Assembly (NCBI RefSeq): GCF_028554725.1
Contig: NC_071670.1
Location: 57,008,501 to 57,072,500, forward strand
Direction of reading: 5' to 3'
From: Zeugodacus cucurbitae
Taxonomy: Eukaryota > Arthropoda > Insecta > Diptera > Tephritidae
Length of the DNA: 64,000 nucleotides
Each line of letters begins with the position of its first letter. Position 1 is the first letter of the stretch. Shown here piece by piece: positions 48,559-60,300 of this stretch. The position numbers were made by a program, and so were the translations under genes. The notes under the pieces were generated by a model. It saw only the letters and a program-made list of their open reading frames with translations, made no database searches and was not told the DNA's origin.

Positions 48559-49794
48559 TACTCAATATAGTTGTTTGTGCCACGAAATTTCTTCAAAATT
48601 ATTATTTATTTATTTATCATTCAGTCAACATATTTCGAACAATTAACAACCTGCGAGCTTTTTCTATTCAGGAATTTTAAATGTCTATTCCAAGAATGAC
48701 CTGGAGAAAATTTGGGGTTATTCAAAGAAATTATTAAATATTCCGATTCTAGTAAGTAAGTAGACAATTTATTGATACTTTCATTTAAAATATTATTTAC
48801 TTTTTTTAGTACAGAATATAAAATTGATGACATAGAGCTTTAGATTGAAAAATATTCAAATAAATCACGGAAAAACGAATAACACAAATTATAGTATTTA
48901 TATCTTCTTCAAAACTTTAGAGTCGGTATTTTTTTACTACCAACCAAAACCATATAAAACTATTCGATATATTTTGGCGCCTACAAAATATTTACAGTGA
49001 AGGTTTTATTAATAGAAAATATATCCCCAATCCTAAAGTAATGCCTCATAAATGCTGCTTCCTGTCGTAAATGTTACGACTGACTTACAAATGTTAATGT
49101 CGTTTTTCTTTGATAAGATAAGAAAACACAAAATACTCAGTTGTAAAGTATTTAGCACCAAAGGCGTTACTACAAAGGCGCGTGTATGGAATTCACGGTA
49201 GAATCGAACTAACCGTACGTCAAACTATTGCAGAGGGTGGCACTCGAAATTCTTTTTAGTAAAATACAATGAAGCAAAAGCTTGTTATATCGTATGCTCT
49301 ATGAAAACAATTTCTCCTACATCCACTCTTAAATTAATATTTTTAAATATTAACAATAATTTAAATTAAATGTATGAAAAGCTGGAGTTTCTGTTTTGAT
49401 TTTTTTAACAGATTTTCAATTTCAACAGTATCTATGACAAGAACTAACTGGTTTTCCAGACTGGGACTCTAACATCATTAGTCGTAATTTCATCTATTTT
49501 TACGGGCCTAAGGCTTATTTTACGAGGAAATCAATAATTTCCACAATTCAACATAATCTCGAGGTATTCAAGAACACAGAAAACCTTTGCTAATGTCGTG
49601 TACGAACTCTTTACTGTGCTCAGAAACCACTGACTGTAAATATAATATATTAAAAAAGTTTAAAACGTTGGTTACTCAGTAGTAGATTCGTTCTCGAGGT
49701 TCGGTGAGTAATATGCGAAGTTCTTACTATCAAGTCATATATTTTGTTGTGACCAAAAACAAAATAACACACCGCAAACCGTTAAATTATCATT
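48559..49794. other. Non-coding stretch, nothing recognised
   Basis: AT-rich. No gene, terminal repeat or RNA gene found. Confidence 0.5.
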
Positions 49795-50205
49795 CGGCTC
49801 TACAGCTCTCTGTGAGCTTTGGCCTGCTAAACAATACGCCTCCAAGCTACTCTGTCTTTTGCGGTCTCTCTCCAGTTTTCTAATCGGAGCTTCTTCCGAT
49901 CCTCGTTAATTTCGTCCTTCCATCGTGTTCATTACCTTATTTTGGGCCCTTGAATCATCCATTCTTGAAATATGTCCCAGCCATCTTATACGTTGCATTT
50001 TGATGAATCGCCTCACGTTTTCGCCTTGAATTAGCTGGTCAAGTTCGCTATTCCATGTATATTCTTATCCTCCATTCGTCAGGTCCGATTATGGATGCGC
50101 TGGAGAATTTTTCTTTCAAAGGCCATCAATTTTGTTTTGTCCTTTTCGCTCATTGGCCACTCAGCTCCATAGCATAAGACTGGTCGTATTACAGAGAGCT
50201 TATAA
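49795..50205 (-). pseudogene. LINE 3' fragment, family B, minus strand
   Basis: Minus-strand translation gives the end of a non-LTR ORF2: SVIRPVLCYGAE and KTKLMAFERKILQRIH (near 50190-50095), MQRIRWLGH-like sequence with shifts near 49990, then a clean block RWKDEINEDRKKLRLENW and RETAKDRVAWRRIV ending at a stop near 49850. Family A at 15946 and 20930 has the corresponding VLLYGAEAWTMST and W.DQVE.DL blocks but a different sequence and a different 3' tail. The fragment is 5'-truncated with several frameshifts. Confidence 0.9.
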
Positions 50206-51664
50206 AATTAGATAATTACAGTAGGATCTATCGAGACCATACTTGAAGCATTTCTAGTCCAAAAGAAGCTGTTACGGACAAACCATTAAAAATTTCACAA
50301 CACTATTCTGCAAGACCATAAAATACGATTGATAGCATAGCTGACACTTTAAAAATATCTAAAGAACATGTTGTACATATCTTTCAAGATAACAGTATAA
50401 TTTTAATCAAAAAGAAAATCGCAATACAAAATATGTTTGGTTAGATGATCGTAATAATTGCTGTATCGCCCTCTTTGAAAATTATCTTGAACATTTGGAT
50501 TTTTCAAAAAAATTATAAAATAATAATAAAGTGTTCCATCCCCCCCCCCCTGATCCTTATTAAAGTAAAGGGTCTACAAGTTTTAAGGCAACTTAGAATA
50601 CATAATCCGATAAAGCCCGGAGGTTTGACATTGTCTGTCGTGGAACGAATATAGAAAGACTTACTCTGTAATTTCAGACTTTCCTTAGCTGAGATTTGTA
50701 CTCAAAACTATGGGATTGGTAGTCCCACTTGGCACTATAAATACAAATATTATATATTCGAATTTCCGACCAAATTAAGAAATATCACTTATTTGTATCT
50801 AAAATCAAAATAACACTAAGCTGTCACTCACAACAATACAATTGGCCACATAAAATTGATAACATTTCAATGAACGAATGCGAAAACTTTTGTAATCTGC
50901 GTGCAGCAACGAAGTTGGCTGGTTGGCACTGAGAGAGAGAGCAGTTGGCGTGTGGAAGCTTTAGTTGTGGCCAAGCCAAATCCCCAGGCAAACGTGGCTG
51001 ACGTTTCGCCGCAATGTGAAGTTCTTAAGCAACACAAAATCCACAACTGGAGGTACATTCGAATAGATATGTGAATGCAGCTCCTCTTAGGAATCAATGT
51101 ATACAGAAAAAAAAACATTTTGGAAAAAGTCTATGAATGCATGCGCTCGTCAGCCTTGCACTCTGAGAATTGCGCTGTTTGCTCACATTTCGAACACCCG
51201 CCGAAAAGTGTGTCAATGGCTGGTGGCGGCAGCACGTTCAAATTTTCAAAAACTTTAACAAAAGTAAAATTTCCACTGAATGGCTGTTGAAAGAAAACCC
51301 ATAGCTATGCCCCTTTACTGTGCGCATGTATGCATTTTTTCAAAGACAAATCAACTGTCATGGCATGGTGAGGCATGGCATGTTTTTCTTGCTTTAATTT
51401 TTCGGTCGCTTTTTGACGATGGCTTAAATGCAACAATAACACAAATACAACCGATGCTACGTGAAACCACTATGGACCCCTCAGCTGTTGTGGTGTACGT
51501 TGGACATCGATTGTCAAAGGAATTACGTAAAAGCGGTCGTTCAGAAAGTGTAAGCTCTTGAGCATACATGCTTCGAAGTGAATATGCGCGAAAAAGTTTA
51601 TTTTTTCGTTGACGAAAGCTTCTTTAAACAAACAAAAGTTAAGCTTTCATTATTGTCTCTTTCT
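50206..51664. other. Non-coding stretch, nothing recognised
   Basis: A C10 run is at about 50541-50550. The overlapping frames at 51280-51569 on both strands have no recognisable domain. Confidence 0.5.
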
Positions 51665-52066
51665 GCATACGAAGTTGCTCAAAAAAGATTCTGATTTAAT
51701 GTGTAAGCTTACGCAAAATTAAAGCTTTCTTCAACTAATAAATTTATACTTTCAAAAATATAAAATTTGGTTCTATTGATATATAGTATAAGAGTATTAA
51801 TGATGACGTCTAAGGTGAAAACTAAAATTTAATATATGTAAGTGAAAGCTCTAAAGTCTTTTCCACCATATAAAGTTTCTCGAAAAAGCTTTGGATTTAA
51901 TTTTTAAGCTTTCACAAAATGAAAGCTTTCTTATACTCATAAATTTATACTTTTACACATATAAAACTTGATTATTTTAATCTCTTATATAGTATAAGAG
52001 TATTAACTAAGAGATCTAAAGTGAAAATTTAAATTTAATAGGTATGTAAGTGAAAGCTCTGATGAG
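51665..52066. repeat. ~201-bp direct tandem duplication
   Basis: AAGCTTTCTT at 51722 recurs at 51923. Both are followed by TAAATTTATACTTT, ATATAGTATAAGAGTATTAA and GTAAGTGAAAGCTCT in the same order and spacing, with about one base in five differing. Traces of a third unit lie upstream near 51615. Confidence 0.8.
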
Positions 52067-53017
52067 TCGAATTTTAACTACTACAATTTAAATTTTGTTC
52101 CCATTCCCAATTACTTTACTCCCCAATGAAGTACGTAAATTAGCTTGTTTTCCTCATTAATAAATATAATTAAGCTCATGGTAAAATTTGTTACATTAAA
52201 CCGATTGAATTATCTAAATGTAATCCCATATTATACACAGCAACTGCATAAAGATGTTGCTTCTCACCTGAATGCTTTAAATTCCACGCAGTTAGTTACA
52301 CCCCCACAGTGCCCCCGCATAGTCTCTAAACTCATCGTAATTTGCTCAGCATCCATTTCGAGCGTGTTCATCTCCAATCTTGCGCGCCAGTTGCATGCAA
52401 CATAGCAAAACAAAAACAAAACCGTTAAACTAACGTGGTATTTTCTTCATTAGCATATAAACTTCAATGTAAATTATGTGCTTGATGCTGTACGTGCGGC
52501 GCTAAGTGAAGCAGCGCTAGTGCCGTGAAGTGCCTCTAGCGAGTGGAAGTGCACTTTGCAACAGCTAAAGTGAGTGAGAGGGAAGTAGTGGCAGTGAAGT
52601 GGTGAAATGCTACACAGCGCAGTAAAAGCGAATGTCAATGATTTTCACGTTAATGTGTTAATTTTGTCTGGTGAAATTTTGGGTGAAAATGTGAGCTACA
52701 GTAATTACGTATTCGAGAGTTGAGAGTAACTTTACGTTAGCCAAATTAAAATAGTGGATAGGCAGTTTTTTGAGTGACTGTATTTATATTTCAGATGATA
52801 TTAACTAATTTTCTTAAACCAATTTATAATACCTAAAAGTGGGTAATGAGAGTTATTCGTTCGCTCTACGTTTGTAAAATTCGCCACAGACCGTATGAAC
52901 ACCAACGATAAAGGGCAAAAAGGTGGAGGTTTTTACGAAAAAAAGCATCAATGACATATCGTTTATGAAAATGTGAATATGTGAAAGCTCTCTAGTAAGT
53001 GTGCAACACATTATCGA
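52067..53017. other. Non-coding stretch, GC-richer patch
   Basis: 52490-52620 is locally GC-rich and purine-rich with AGTGAAGTG words and a GCGCTA direct repeat. A non-coding exon is possible, but nothing else supports it. Confidence 0.4.
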
Positions 53018-53262
53018 GAGGACACGCCTTACCACAAATCAATGAAAACGATAGCGAAATTGCTATGATTTTGGCTTCTAATTGCTTCTGTATCCACCAT
53101 TTCATGCGGATATGACCTTTAACTACCTTTTCCTGTTCTAAAACCCCAAAAAATTGTCGTTAAGAAGACAATGAAGCGATATTCGATGAGACTGAGGTCT
53201 ATTATGAAGCAAAAGATGAATTGTACAACACAAATTTAAAAGCTGAAATATCGTAAATTTTC
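53018..53262 (+). pseudogene. Mariner transposase relic, C-terminal catalytic part
   Basis: The translation, with frame changes, gives EDTPYHKSMKTIAKLL, where mariner transposases have QDNAP.H (the second catalytic aspartate). Then comes LLLYPPFHADMTFNYLFLF, where they have LPHPPYSPDLAP.D..LF (third aspartate region). Finally DNEAIFDETEVYYEAKDELY corresponds to N.E.I.ETEAYFEAKDKS.Y. The order and spacing match the family across ~80 residues. The SPDLAPSD motif is substituted (HADMTFN), so the copy is inactive. Confidence 0.82.
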
Positions 53263-53748
53263 AATGTTAACTTTTCAGCATTCATTTTATGATATAAATG
53301 ATATAAAGTGAGTTTTCAGAAGGGAAATGTTAATTAGAGAATAATAAAGTATTGATGCGAAATACACATTTCTTACCTTCAATTATGGTTTCCTTTGGAA
53401 TTTTACAGCAAAAATGAAGACCTGAAAATAGAAACAAATACATTAACAAACAAACATAATTAAAAAATTATATACTTTGGATTAAATCGATGAGAGTATA
53501 CAAAAATGAGATTTTATTGTAACGAATGAAGTTTAAAAACTGTCATCTTAATACACTAACACCTAATATTTAAATCAAAAACGAGGTAACGCAGGTCTGT
53601 AAAGATCCGTGCTCTGGCTACGGGTAAAGTCTTCCAAAGATCTTTTGAAATACATTTTCCCCGGAACTTATTCATTTCGGTCATTGTAATAAAAAAAAAC
53701 AAATATAACAAGCTTAAATAAGCTGAAGAAGGGTTCAAATATCCAAAA
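53263..53748. other. Non-coding stretch, nothing recognised
   Basis: AT-rich, no repeat termini of its own. Confidence 0.5.
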
Positions 53749-55290
53749 TTAAGGGGCTATACCAGTGTAAATTAAGCGTTTTCGTGAATTTTTTTTAAAG
53801 AAAGGACGAGAATATTTAAAAACAAGTAAGGAAAGGTTAAGTTCGGGTGCGACAGAACATTTTATACTCTCGCAATTTATTGATGTAATTTTATTAAGAT
53901 AACACAATTCGACCCACATATTCGGCATAAAGTCCAATAGAATAACGAAAATCATCATATATGGTATATGAGGGCTGATGTAATTCCTAAGCCGATTTCA
54001 CTCATTTTCCCCACTATATACAAGACTATATTCTCACTTAATTTTGCTAAGTATCTCACATATTAACCGATATATGCGGAATACAGCTCACCGTGTTTTA
54101 CCTATAATTAGGTATATGGGAGCTAGAGTGAAAAATTACCCTTCGGCACTGACTGTAGATATCCGGGAAAAGTTATAGTCCGATTTCGAAAAATTTTCCA
54201 TAAGTGAAGCCACAGATGATATACAGTATTTATGTAAAGTTTTATTCCGCTATCTTCAACGGTTCCTTATATATATATTATATAGTGAACGAATCAGATG
54301 GAATTCAGAATTGAGTTATATGGGAAGTTAATGTGCTTGTGAACCGATTTCGCCCATTTTTCATCCTTGTTGTCAGGGTGGCAAGAAAATATTATATACC
54401 GAATTTAATTGAAATCGGTCGAGTAGTTCCTGAGATATGGTTTTTTACCCATAAGTAGGCGACACCACGTAAAAAATCTAAGTTTATATTACATCTGCCA
54501 TTTCTTATGTAAAATTTAGCGTTTCTGACGTTTTTCGTTAGTAAGTTAACTCACTTTTAGTAATTTTCAACCAAACCTTTGTATAGGAGGTGGGCGTGGT
54601 TATTATCCGATTTCATTCATTTTTCGACTGTATAAGAAAATGGCTGAAAGAAACGACTGCAGAAAGTTTGGTGCCCCTTTCATAACTTTATTTATGGCTT
54701 AGTTATGACACTTTATGTGTTTTCGGTTTTCGACAATTTGTAGGCGTGGCACCGGACCTTCTCAGGGTGCTAAGGAATATGTGTTCCATGTTTCAATAAG
54801 ATATTTCAATTTTTACTCAAGTTATAGCTTGCACGGACAAACAGACGGACGGAGAGACATCCGGATTTCAACTTCACTCGTCATTCTGATCACTTATATA
54901 TATACACACCATATCTAACTCTTTTATTTCTGGGTGATACAAACAACCGTTATGTGAACAAAACTATAATACTCTCTTTAGCAACATTTGTTGCGAGAGT
55001 ATAATATAAAATTCCCTAACTGCTGACATCATTCCGACAGAATGAGTTGCTGAAATAAAAAAAAAATCAAAAAGATTATTAAAGTTTATTTCCTATACAT
55101 ACAATGACCTACGATTTTTGAAAAATGTCAAAAATTGACAAAATGGCTTTGTTCACGCTGCCTTTCAAAAACTATTCAAGATGCGACCTTACCTCTTTTA
55201 CAGGATAATTTTGAAAGTATAAACTATCGAATAACCATAAAATAAAAGAAATCGATTTTTTGAAAATGTCACACTGGTATAGCGCCTTAA
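53749..55290. mobile_element. TTAA-flanked inverted-repeat element, copy 2, with DINE inside
   Basis: TTAA (53749-53752) precedes GGGGCTATACCAGTGT. ACACTGGTATAGCGCC (55271-55286) precedes TTAA (55287-55290). The 16-bp ends are inverted repeats with one mismatch. The flanking interior matches the element at 7109-8433: TTTTCGTGAATTTTTTTT on the left and TTTTTGAAAATGTCACA on the right. A DINE-like copy at 53821-55003 lies about 70 bases from the left end and ~265 from the right, a different spot from that in the other copy. No transposase. Confidence 0.86.
53821..55003 (-). mobile_element. DINE-1-like element, copy 6, complete ends
   Basis: Begins AACAAGTAAGGAAAGGTTAA with the GTTCGGGTGCGACAGAAC hairpin and TTTTATACTCTCGCAA (53859 on). 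Ends GCAACATTTGTTGCGAGAGT with TATAAT. A CGGACGGAGAGACA tract near 54848 is the (GTCY)n counterpart. Minus orientation, ~1,183 bp, inside the TTAA element. Confidence 0.92.
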
Positions 55291-57460
55291 CATGGTTATT
55301 ATAAAATTGAATTGAATAATATAAAATTGAATAATACGAGGCCGAGACGATAACGATTCAGGTCGAAAATGAACTGTAACATAAAGAAATTTTGGGTTCA
55401 TTTCCATTTTTCTTTCAAATGCATTTATTTTGGAATTTGATTCCCAACTATCTCTTCCAATAAACAATTTCTTATAAGTTCCAAAAATAAGCAGACTCGA
55501 GCAGACGACTTGAGTGGTTCTCTGGAAAGTTTTCTAGACGTCACTTTAAGATGAAAAACACAATCATTAAAATACGTTGTACTAATTTCACTTAAGGAAA
55601 ATGCAATATGGAGTACTGGCTTATTTGTAGGAGAATATCAATATTAAGCCTTTCCCATGAATTCATCAAAACGTTTTCTTCATACTTACTTCAAACGAAA
55701 AATGTATGTAGGCAGCACTACAAATGGTTTAATAATACCCTTGATGCAAAATTCTTTCTAAAAGGCTTTTCTCCTCCTTTAGTCCTATATGAGTTTGCCT
55801 TTCATTTTTTCTTAAAAAATCTGCACATATTTTCGCTTTTATCCTTTAAAAATTCTACCTTCGCATATTTTACAATTCTTACTCTACCGCAAAGAAAGAA
55901 ATGGTTTGCAAACATTTTACTTTTCGTTTTCGTTAAAGGCAATATGCTTCTTCTAAGAAACGCCCTCAACAAAACTAACTTCACTTTGGCGCTCGCACTC
56001 GAGTGTTTGCCCGCTTCACTGTTTTCGCATTTTCAATATCCAAAATGCTTTTCTTCATATTTTTTCTTTTCTAACATCAAATTCTCTGCTTTTTATTTCC
56101 TTCATAATGTAATTACTACAATTTCCTGCATTTCCATTTGCTTTTAAGTGCAGAAAACTCAATTGATAATCTTCTAATAACGGCGAAAGCATAACGTTAA
56201 CGAACGCTCACTTTCGATTGGAAATGGGTTGAAAAAAGGGGTAAAAAATACACTAAGTCAGCAAAAATAGAATAATATGTATGTGAATGTTAGTGAATGT
56301 GTGTGTATGTGTGTGCATGAAGTATGCCAAATCTAAGGTAAACATTCGCTTAACTGATGAAAGCAGGAAATTGTATTGCAACAAAACTGAAGCATCACCT
56401 GCCAGCGCGCATATTGAATATTACAGCAATGCTGTTGGATGGCCATAAATACTTGCAAATGCAAATGTATGTATGCAGATATATGTATAAGTAGATATAT
56501 GTAAATTCACTTTTGGATTGGAATAGTAGATATTTATGTCTATATATATACACACAGTTGTTGTGTTATTGATTTCACGTCAATTTGCATAATGCTCACT
56601 TTGTTTGCACAACAAGAGTAAATATCTTACTCAGTTGTTGCACACAAATTCCTTGTTGTTGTAAGAGTATAGCCATATTACAAATTTATATGCCAGCAAT
56701 GCAATATTAGATGTAGGTAAAATATACTTTTAACTTATTTTGCATATACATATGTATATAATTTCCAAAGGTTACTCATACGCCCAGTAGCCCACTTATG
56801 AGCGAACTGCAACTGCATATGAATTATAAATTTGTTAACCCACTTTCGGCAATATTTTCATTCAATTTTATTCGCACAGCCTCAAAGTGGCGCAGTATGA
56901 ATTTAGTTTTATTATATTTTATTCACAAAATTGCAAAATTTCTTGAATGTGTGGTGTGCTGCATAGGCGAGTATTTGAATTGGACGTCAACATTTATACT
57001 GGAATTTTGATTAGAAATATAATAATAAAGTAAATATTGTTAAAGAAACGCCTATTTAGTAGTGTGGGTGAGGAAGCTACATTTATGTTTGCATAATCAG
57101 CCAGTGGAGCTCGTATCACTACTCTTAACCCATGTAATCAAAATGTTATATTAACTATTGAAGATAGATTATCAAATAGCCCAATAAGGATTAAAGCTAT
57201 GCAAATTGCTTTGCCTTTCACATATAATACGTTAATTAATCAGTCTGGGCAAGTAATTTATTTAATAGATATTGGGATATCTTGAGACAACAAGTGGTCT
57301 TTAACACTCCGACAAAGTCGTATGACCAAAATCGGACAGATGTCACTCACTACTAAATCTATATTATGCAAATTAGTAAACAAAGTGTTATAGAATTTCA
57401 TGATCTGGTGGGAAAACGTATGAAATCAAACTATTACCATCCGTCTCATACAACGGACGT
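55291..57460. other. Non-coding stretch, including a pyrimidine-rich chance frame
   Basis: The 179-codon frame at 55608-56147 (+) lies on a T/C-rich strand where stop codons are rare. Its product is F, L and S rich without domains, so I do not call it a gene. TATGTATGTATAT repeats occur at 56460-56540. Confidence 0.5.
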
Positions 57461-57720
57461 CATTATCTTAAAATCTATGGTAGACTTACATGTGAATCGG
57501 TTACAGAATTGGGCAAACGTCATTTTATCTTTTTATGAAATATCTTAACGCAGTAAATACTGGTCCAAGTGGATCTAATGTGTATTTTTTTACTTCACAA
57601 AATATCAAAATAAATTGACATAATGCCGCGCATTTGACGTCAACGTCATTTGACCAATTTTTTAACCGATTCACATGTAAGTCTGTTGCATCATTCTTAC
57701 CGTTAGATTTTAAGATAATG
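57461..57720. repeat. Long imperfect inverted repeat (foldback-like)
   Basis: The left arm 57461-57517 reads CATTATCTTAAAATCTA, then GACTTACATGTGAATCGGTT, then GAATTGGGCAAA. The right arm 57645-57720 is its reverse complement, with a short extra segment. The longest perfect match is ~21 bp (57483-57503 against 57663-57683). The arms flank ~125 bp of unrelated sequence. Outer termini and target duplication were not found. Confidence 0.85.
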
Positions 57721-58000
57721 ATAATGATAGCAAATCTCATATAAAAATGGTTAAACTTCATATCTAAGGTCATTCGTTTCTAAATATGAGGACGTCAGTA
57801 TCCATCGATACATTTTTACCAAACTATCGACTAATTTTGGGCGGAGCTAACATTTTTTAAGTACAGATATATATTAGTCTTAACTTAATAATGAAGTGAT
57901 AAAAATTTCAAAGTCCTTTATATCTTGGTTCATTAGTTACAGGATATTGCCTATAGGCAACAACTAAATTATTATAATTAAACTAAACACTCATGACTGT
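57721..58000. other. Non-coding spacer
   Basis: AT-rich spacer between the inverted repeat and the next DINE-like copy. Confidence 0.5.
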
Positions 58001-59421
58001 TTTTATACTCTCGCAACAAAGTTGCTAAGAGAGTATTATAGTTTGTGCACATAACGGTTGTTTGTAACACCCATAACTAAACGAGTTAGATGTAGGGTTA
58101 TATATACTAAAGTGATCAGGGCGACGAGGCGAGTCAAAATCCGAATGTTTGTCTATCCGTCCGTCCGTCCGTCTGTGCAAGCTGTAACTTGAGTAAAAAT
58201 TAAGATATCTTAATGAAACTTGGAACATATGTTCCTTGGCACCCTGAGGAGGTTGCTTTCGAAAATGGGCAAAATCGGTCCACTGCCACGCCCACAAAAT
58301 GGCGGAAACCGAAAACCTATACAGTGTCAAAACTAAGCCATAAATAAAGTTATGAAAATGAAATTTGGAACATAGGATCCCATTAGGGAGCGGCACATTT
58401 GGATGTAATTTTTTTGGAAAAGTGGGCGTGACCCCGCCCCCAAATAGGTTTTTTGTATATAACTCGCAAATCAATAAAGCTATATAAACCAAACTTTCTG
58501 CAGTCGTTTACTTTAGCCATTTCCTTATACAGTCCAAAAATGAAAGAAATCGGATAATAACCACGCCCACCTCCCATACAAAGGTTAGGTTGAAAATGAC
58601 TAAAAGTGCGTTAACTCACTAACGAAACACGTCAGAAACGCTAAATTTTACATAACAAATGGAAGAAGGAAGCTGCACTCAGATTTTTTTACAAAATGGA
58701 AAATGGACTTGGCATCACCCACTTATGGGTCAAAAACCATATCTCAGGAACTACTTGACCGATTTCTATGAAATTCGGTATCTAATATTTTCTTGACACC
58801 CTGATGACACGTGTGGAAACCGGTTTACAACTACGACAGCTTCCCATATAACTCAATTTTGAATTCAATCTGATTCCTTCACTTTATAAGATATACATTA
58901 GGAACCAATGAAGATAGCGAAATAAAAGTTTACATAAATACTGTATATGATCCGTGACATCACTTGTGAAAAAATTGTCGAAATCGGGGACTTTTCAAGG
59001 CCCCGGATATCGAATTTAAAGAACTCACTGAAAGTAATTTTTCACCGAAAATATCGGTAAATCTCTCAGATATCTTAATTTAACTCAGAGGTAATTTTTT
59101 TCTTCTAATAGTGTGTCTCTGTATCAGAAATGGTTAAAATCAGGTCATAACTCCCCGGAGCTCTCATATAGCTAATTATAGGGCTTAATAGCTTATAAAT
59201 CGGCTAATATATGAAATTTCTTAGCCATATTAAATGAGCATACAATCTTAGATATAATGTATGTTGGTGATAAAAATGAGTTTAATCGGCTCAGGAATTA
59301 CCTCAGCCTATATACCACATATGATGATTTTCGTTTTTCTATTGGACTTTATACCGAATATATGGGTCAAATTGTATGTTATCTTGTAAATGCACCCGAA
59401 CTTAGCCCTTCCTTACTTGTT
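58001..59421 (+). mobile_element. DINE-1-like element, copy 7, longest copy
   Basis: The 5' hairpin is intact: ATACTCTC (58005-58012), GCAAC, AAA, GTTGC, TAA, GAGAGTAT (58029-58036). It is followed by (GTCY)n near 58147-58180. AAATCGG-type modules recur at about 58272, 58548, 58815, 58980, 59136 and 59284. The 3' subterminal GCGAGAGTATAAA box is deleted, and the copy ends GCACCCGAACTTAGCCCTTC and CTTACTTGTT. The 155-codon minus frame at 58025-58492 is inside the repeat and is not a gene. Confidence 0.93.
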
Positions 59422-60300
59422 TTTTAAATAACTCTCTTAACTTTATTTATTTATATAGTTCACTCTGGTTTAAAAGAAAACTATTATTTTTATGTTTTTG
59501 AACACTTTTTGTATAACCACTTTAGTATAACTTTTTTCGCGAAACCGATTTTGACAATTCCACTCAGCGGAGAACGTCTACTGAATGAACACGTGCACAG
59601 CTCATAACAGAAAAACTAACTGTAAGCTTGCACAACACACAAGTCTACATAATTGAAAAAACCGCAGGCCAAAAAATTTTAAATAACGAGAATTAAATTA
59701 AGGTAAGTACAATGTTGCCTATAGGCATAAAAGGGTTAATGCAAACAAGTGGACACCTTACCGTATGATGGGATAGATATAGGTAAAACTAAATAATCAA
59801 AGAAGAGCTTTTAATCGGTTCCAGACTATAAAACTCACCTCTCATAATACTCATAAGCGATTCTAATATATGGAAATTGAGTAAAAGAAACCTCTGCAAC
59901 ACAAGAAAATTATCACCGATTTTAGAAAAATTATAATTGACTACAACTTTCAATTCTCACTTACTGTGTTAATATGTTTCTATTATATATTTTATTAATA
60001 CCAAATTGAATATTAAAAACTTAATAAACAAAATTTAAACTCATTTCCCTAATGATTCTAAATTTTCCTTACCTTCCGTTATCCATAAAAGAGAAATAAG
60101 GTAGGGTTAAATAAAAAATAAAGCGTCTAACGAGTTTCACAGCTGCTATTAATAATAATAACCGCAATAAATATCATTAATACAAATAAAACGATTAAAT
60201 GCCCATCTTTAGCAATTTCCTGCCGAAATATTGGGCAAAAACAACTAAAATGCTGGTGGGTTAGTAGAAATTTGCCTACTTAGAATACTAGCTACATACA
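59422..60300. other. Non-coding stretch, nothing recognised
   Basis: AT-rich, no gene supported. Confidence 0.5.

Noticed and set aside
55608..56147. 179-codon plus-strand frame
   Set aside because: It lies on a T/C-rich strand where stop codons are rare. The product is F/L/S/K rich with no domain or signal organisation, and there is no third-position bias.
58025..58492. 155-codon minus-strand frame
   Set aside because: Lies wholly inside a DINE-like copy. The same sequence is full of stops in the other copies.
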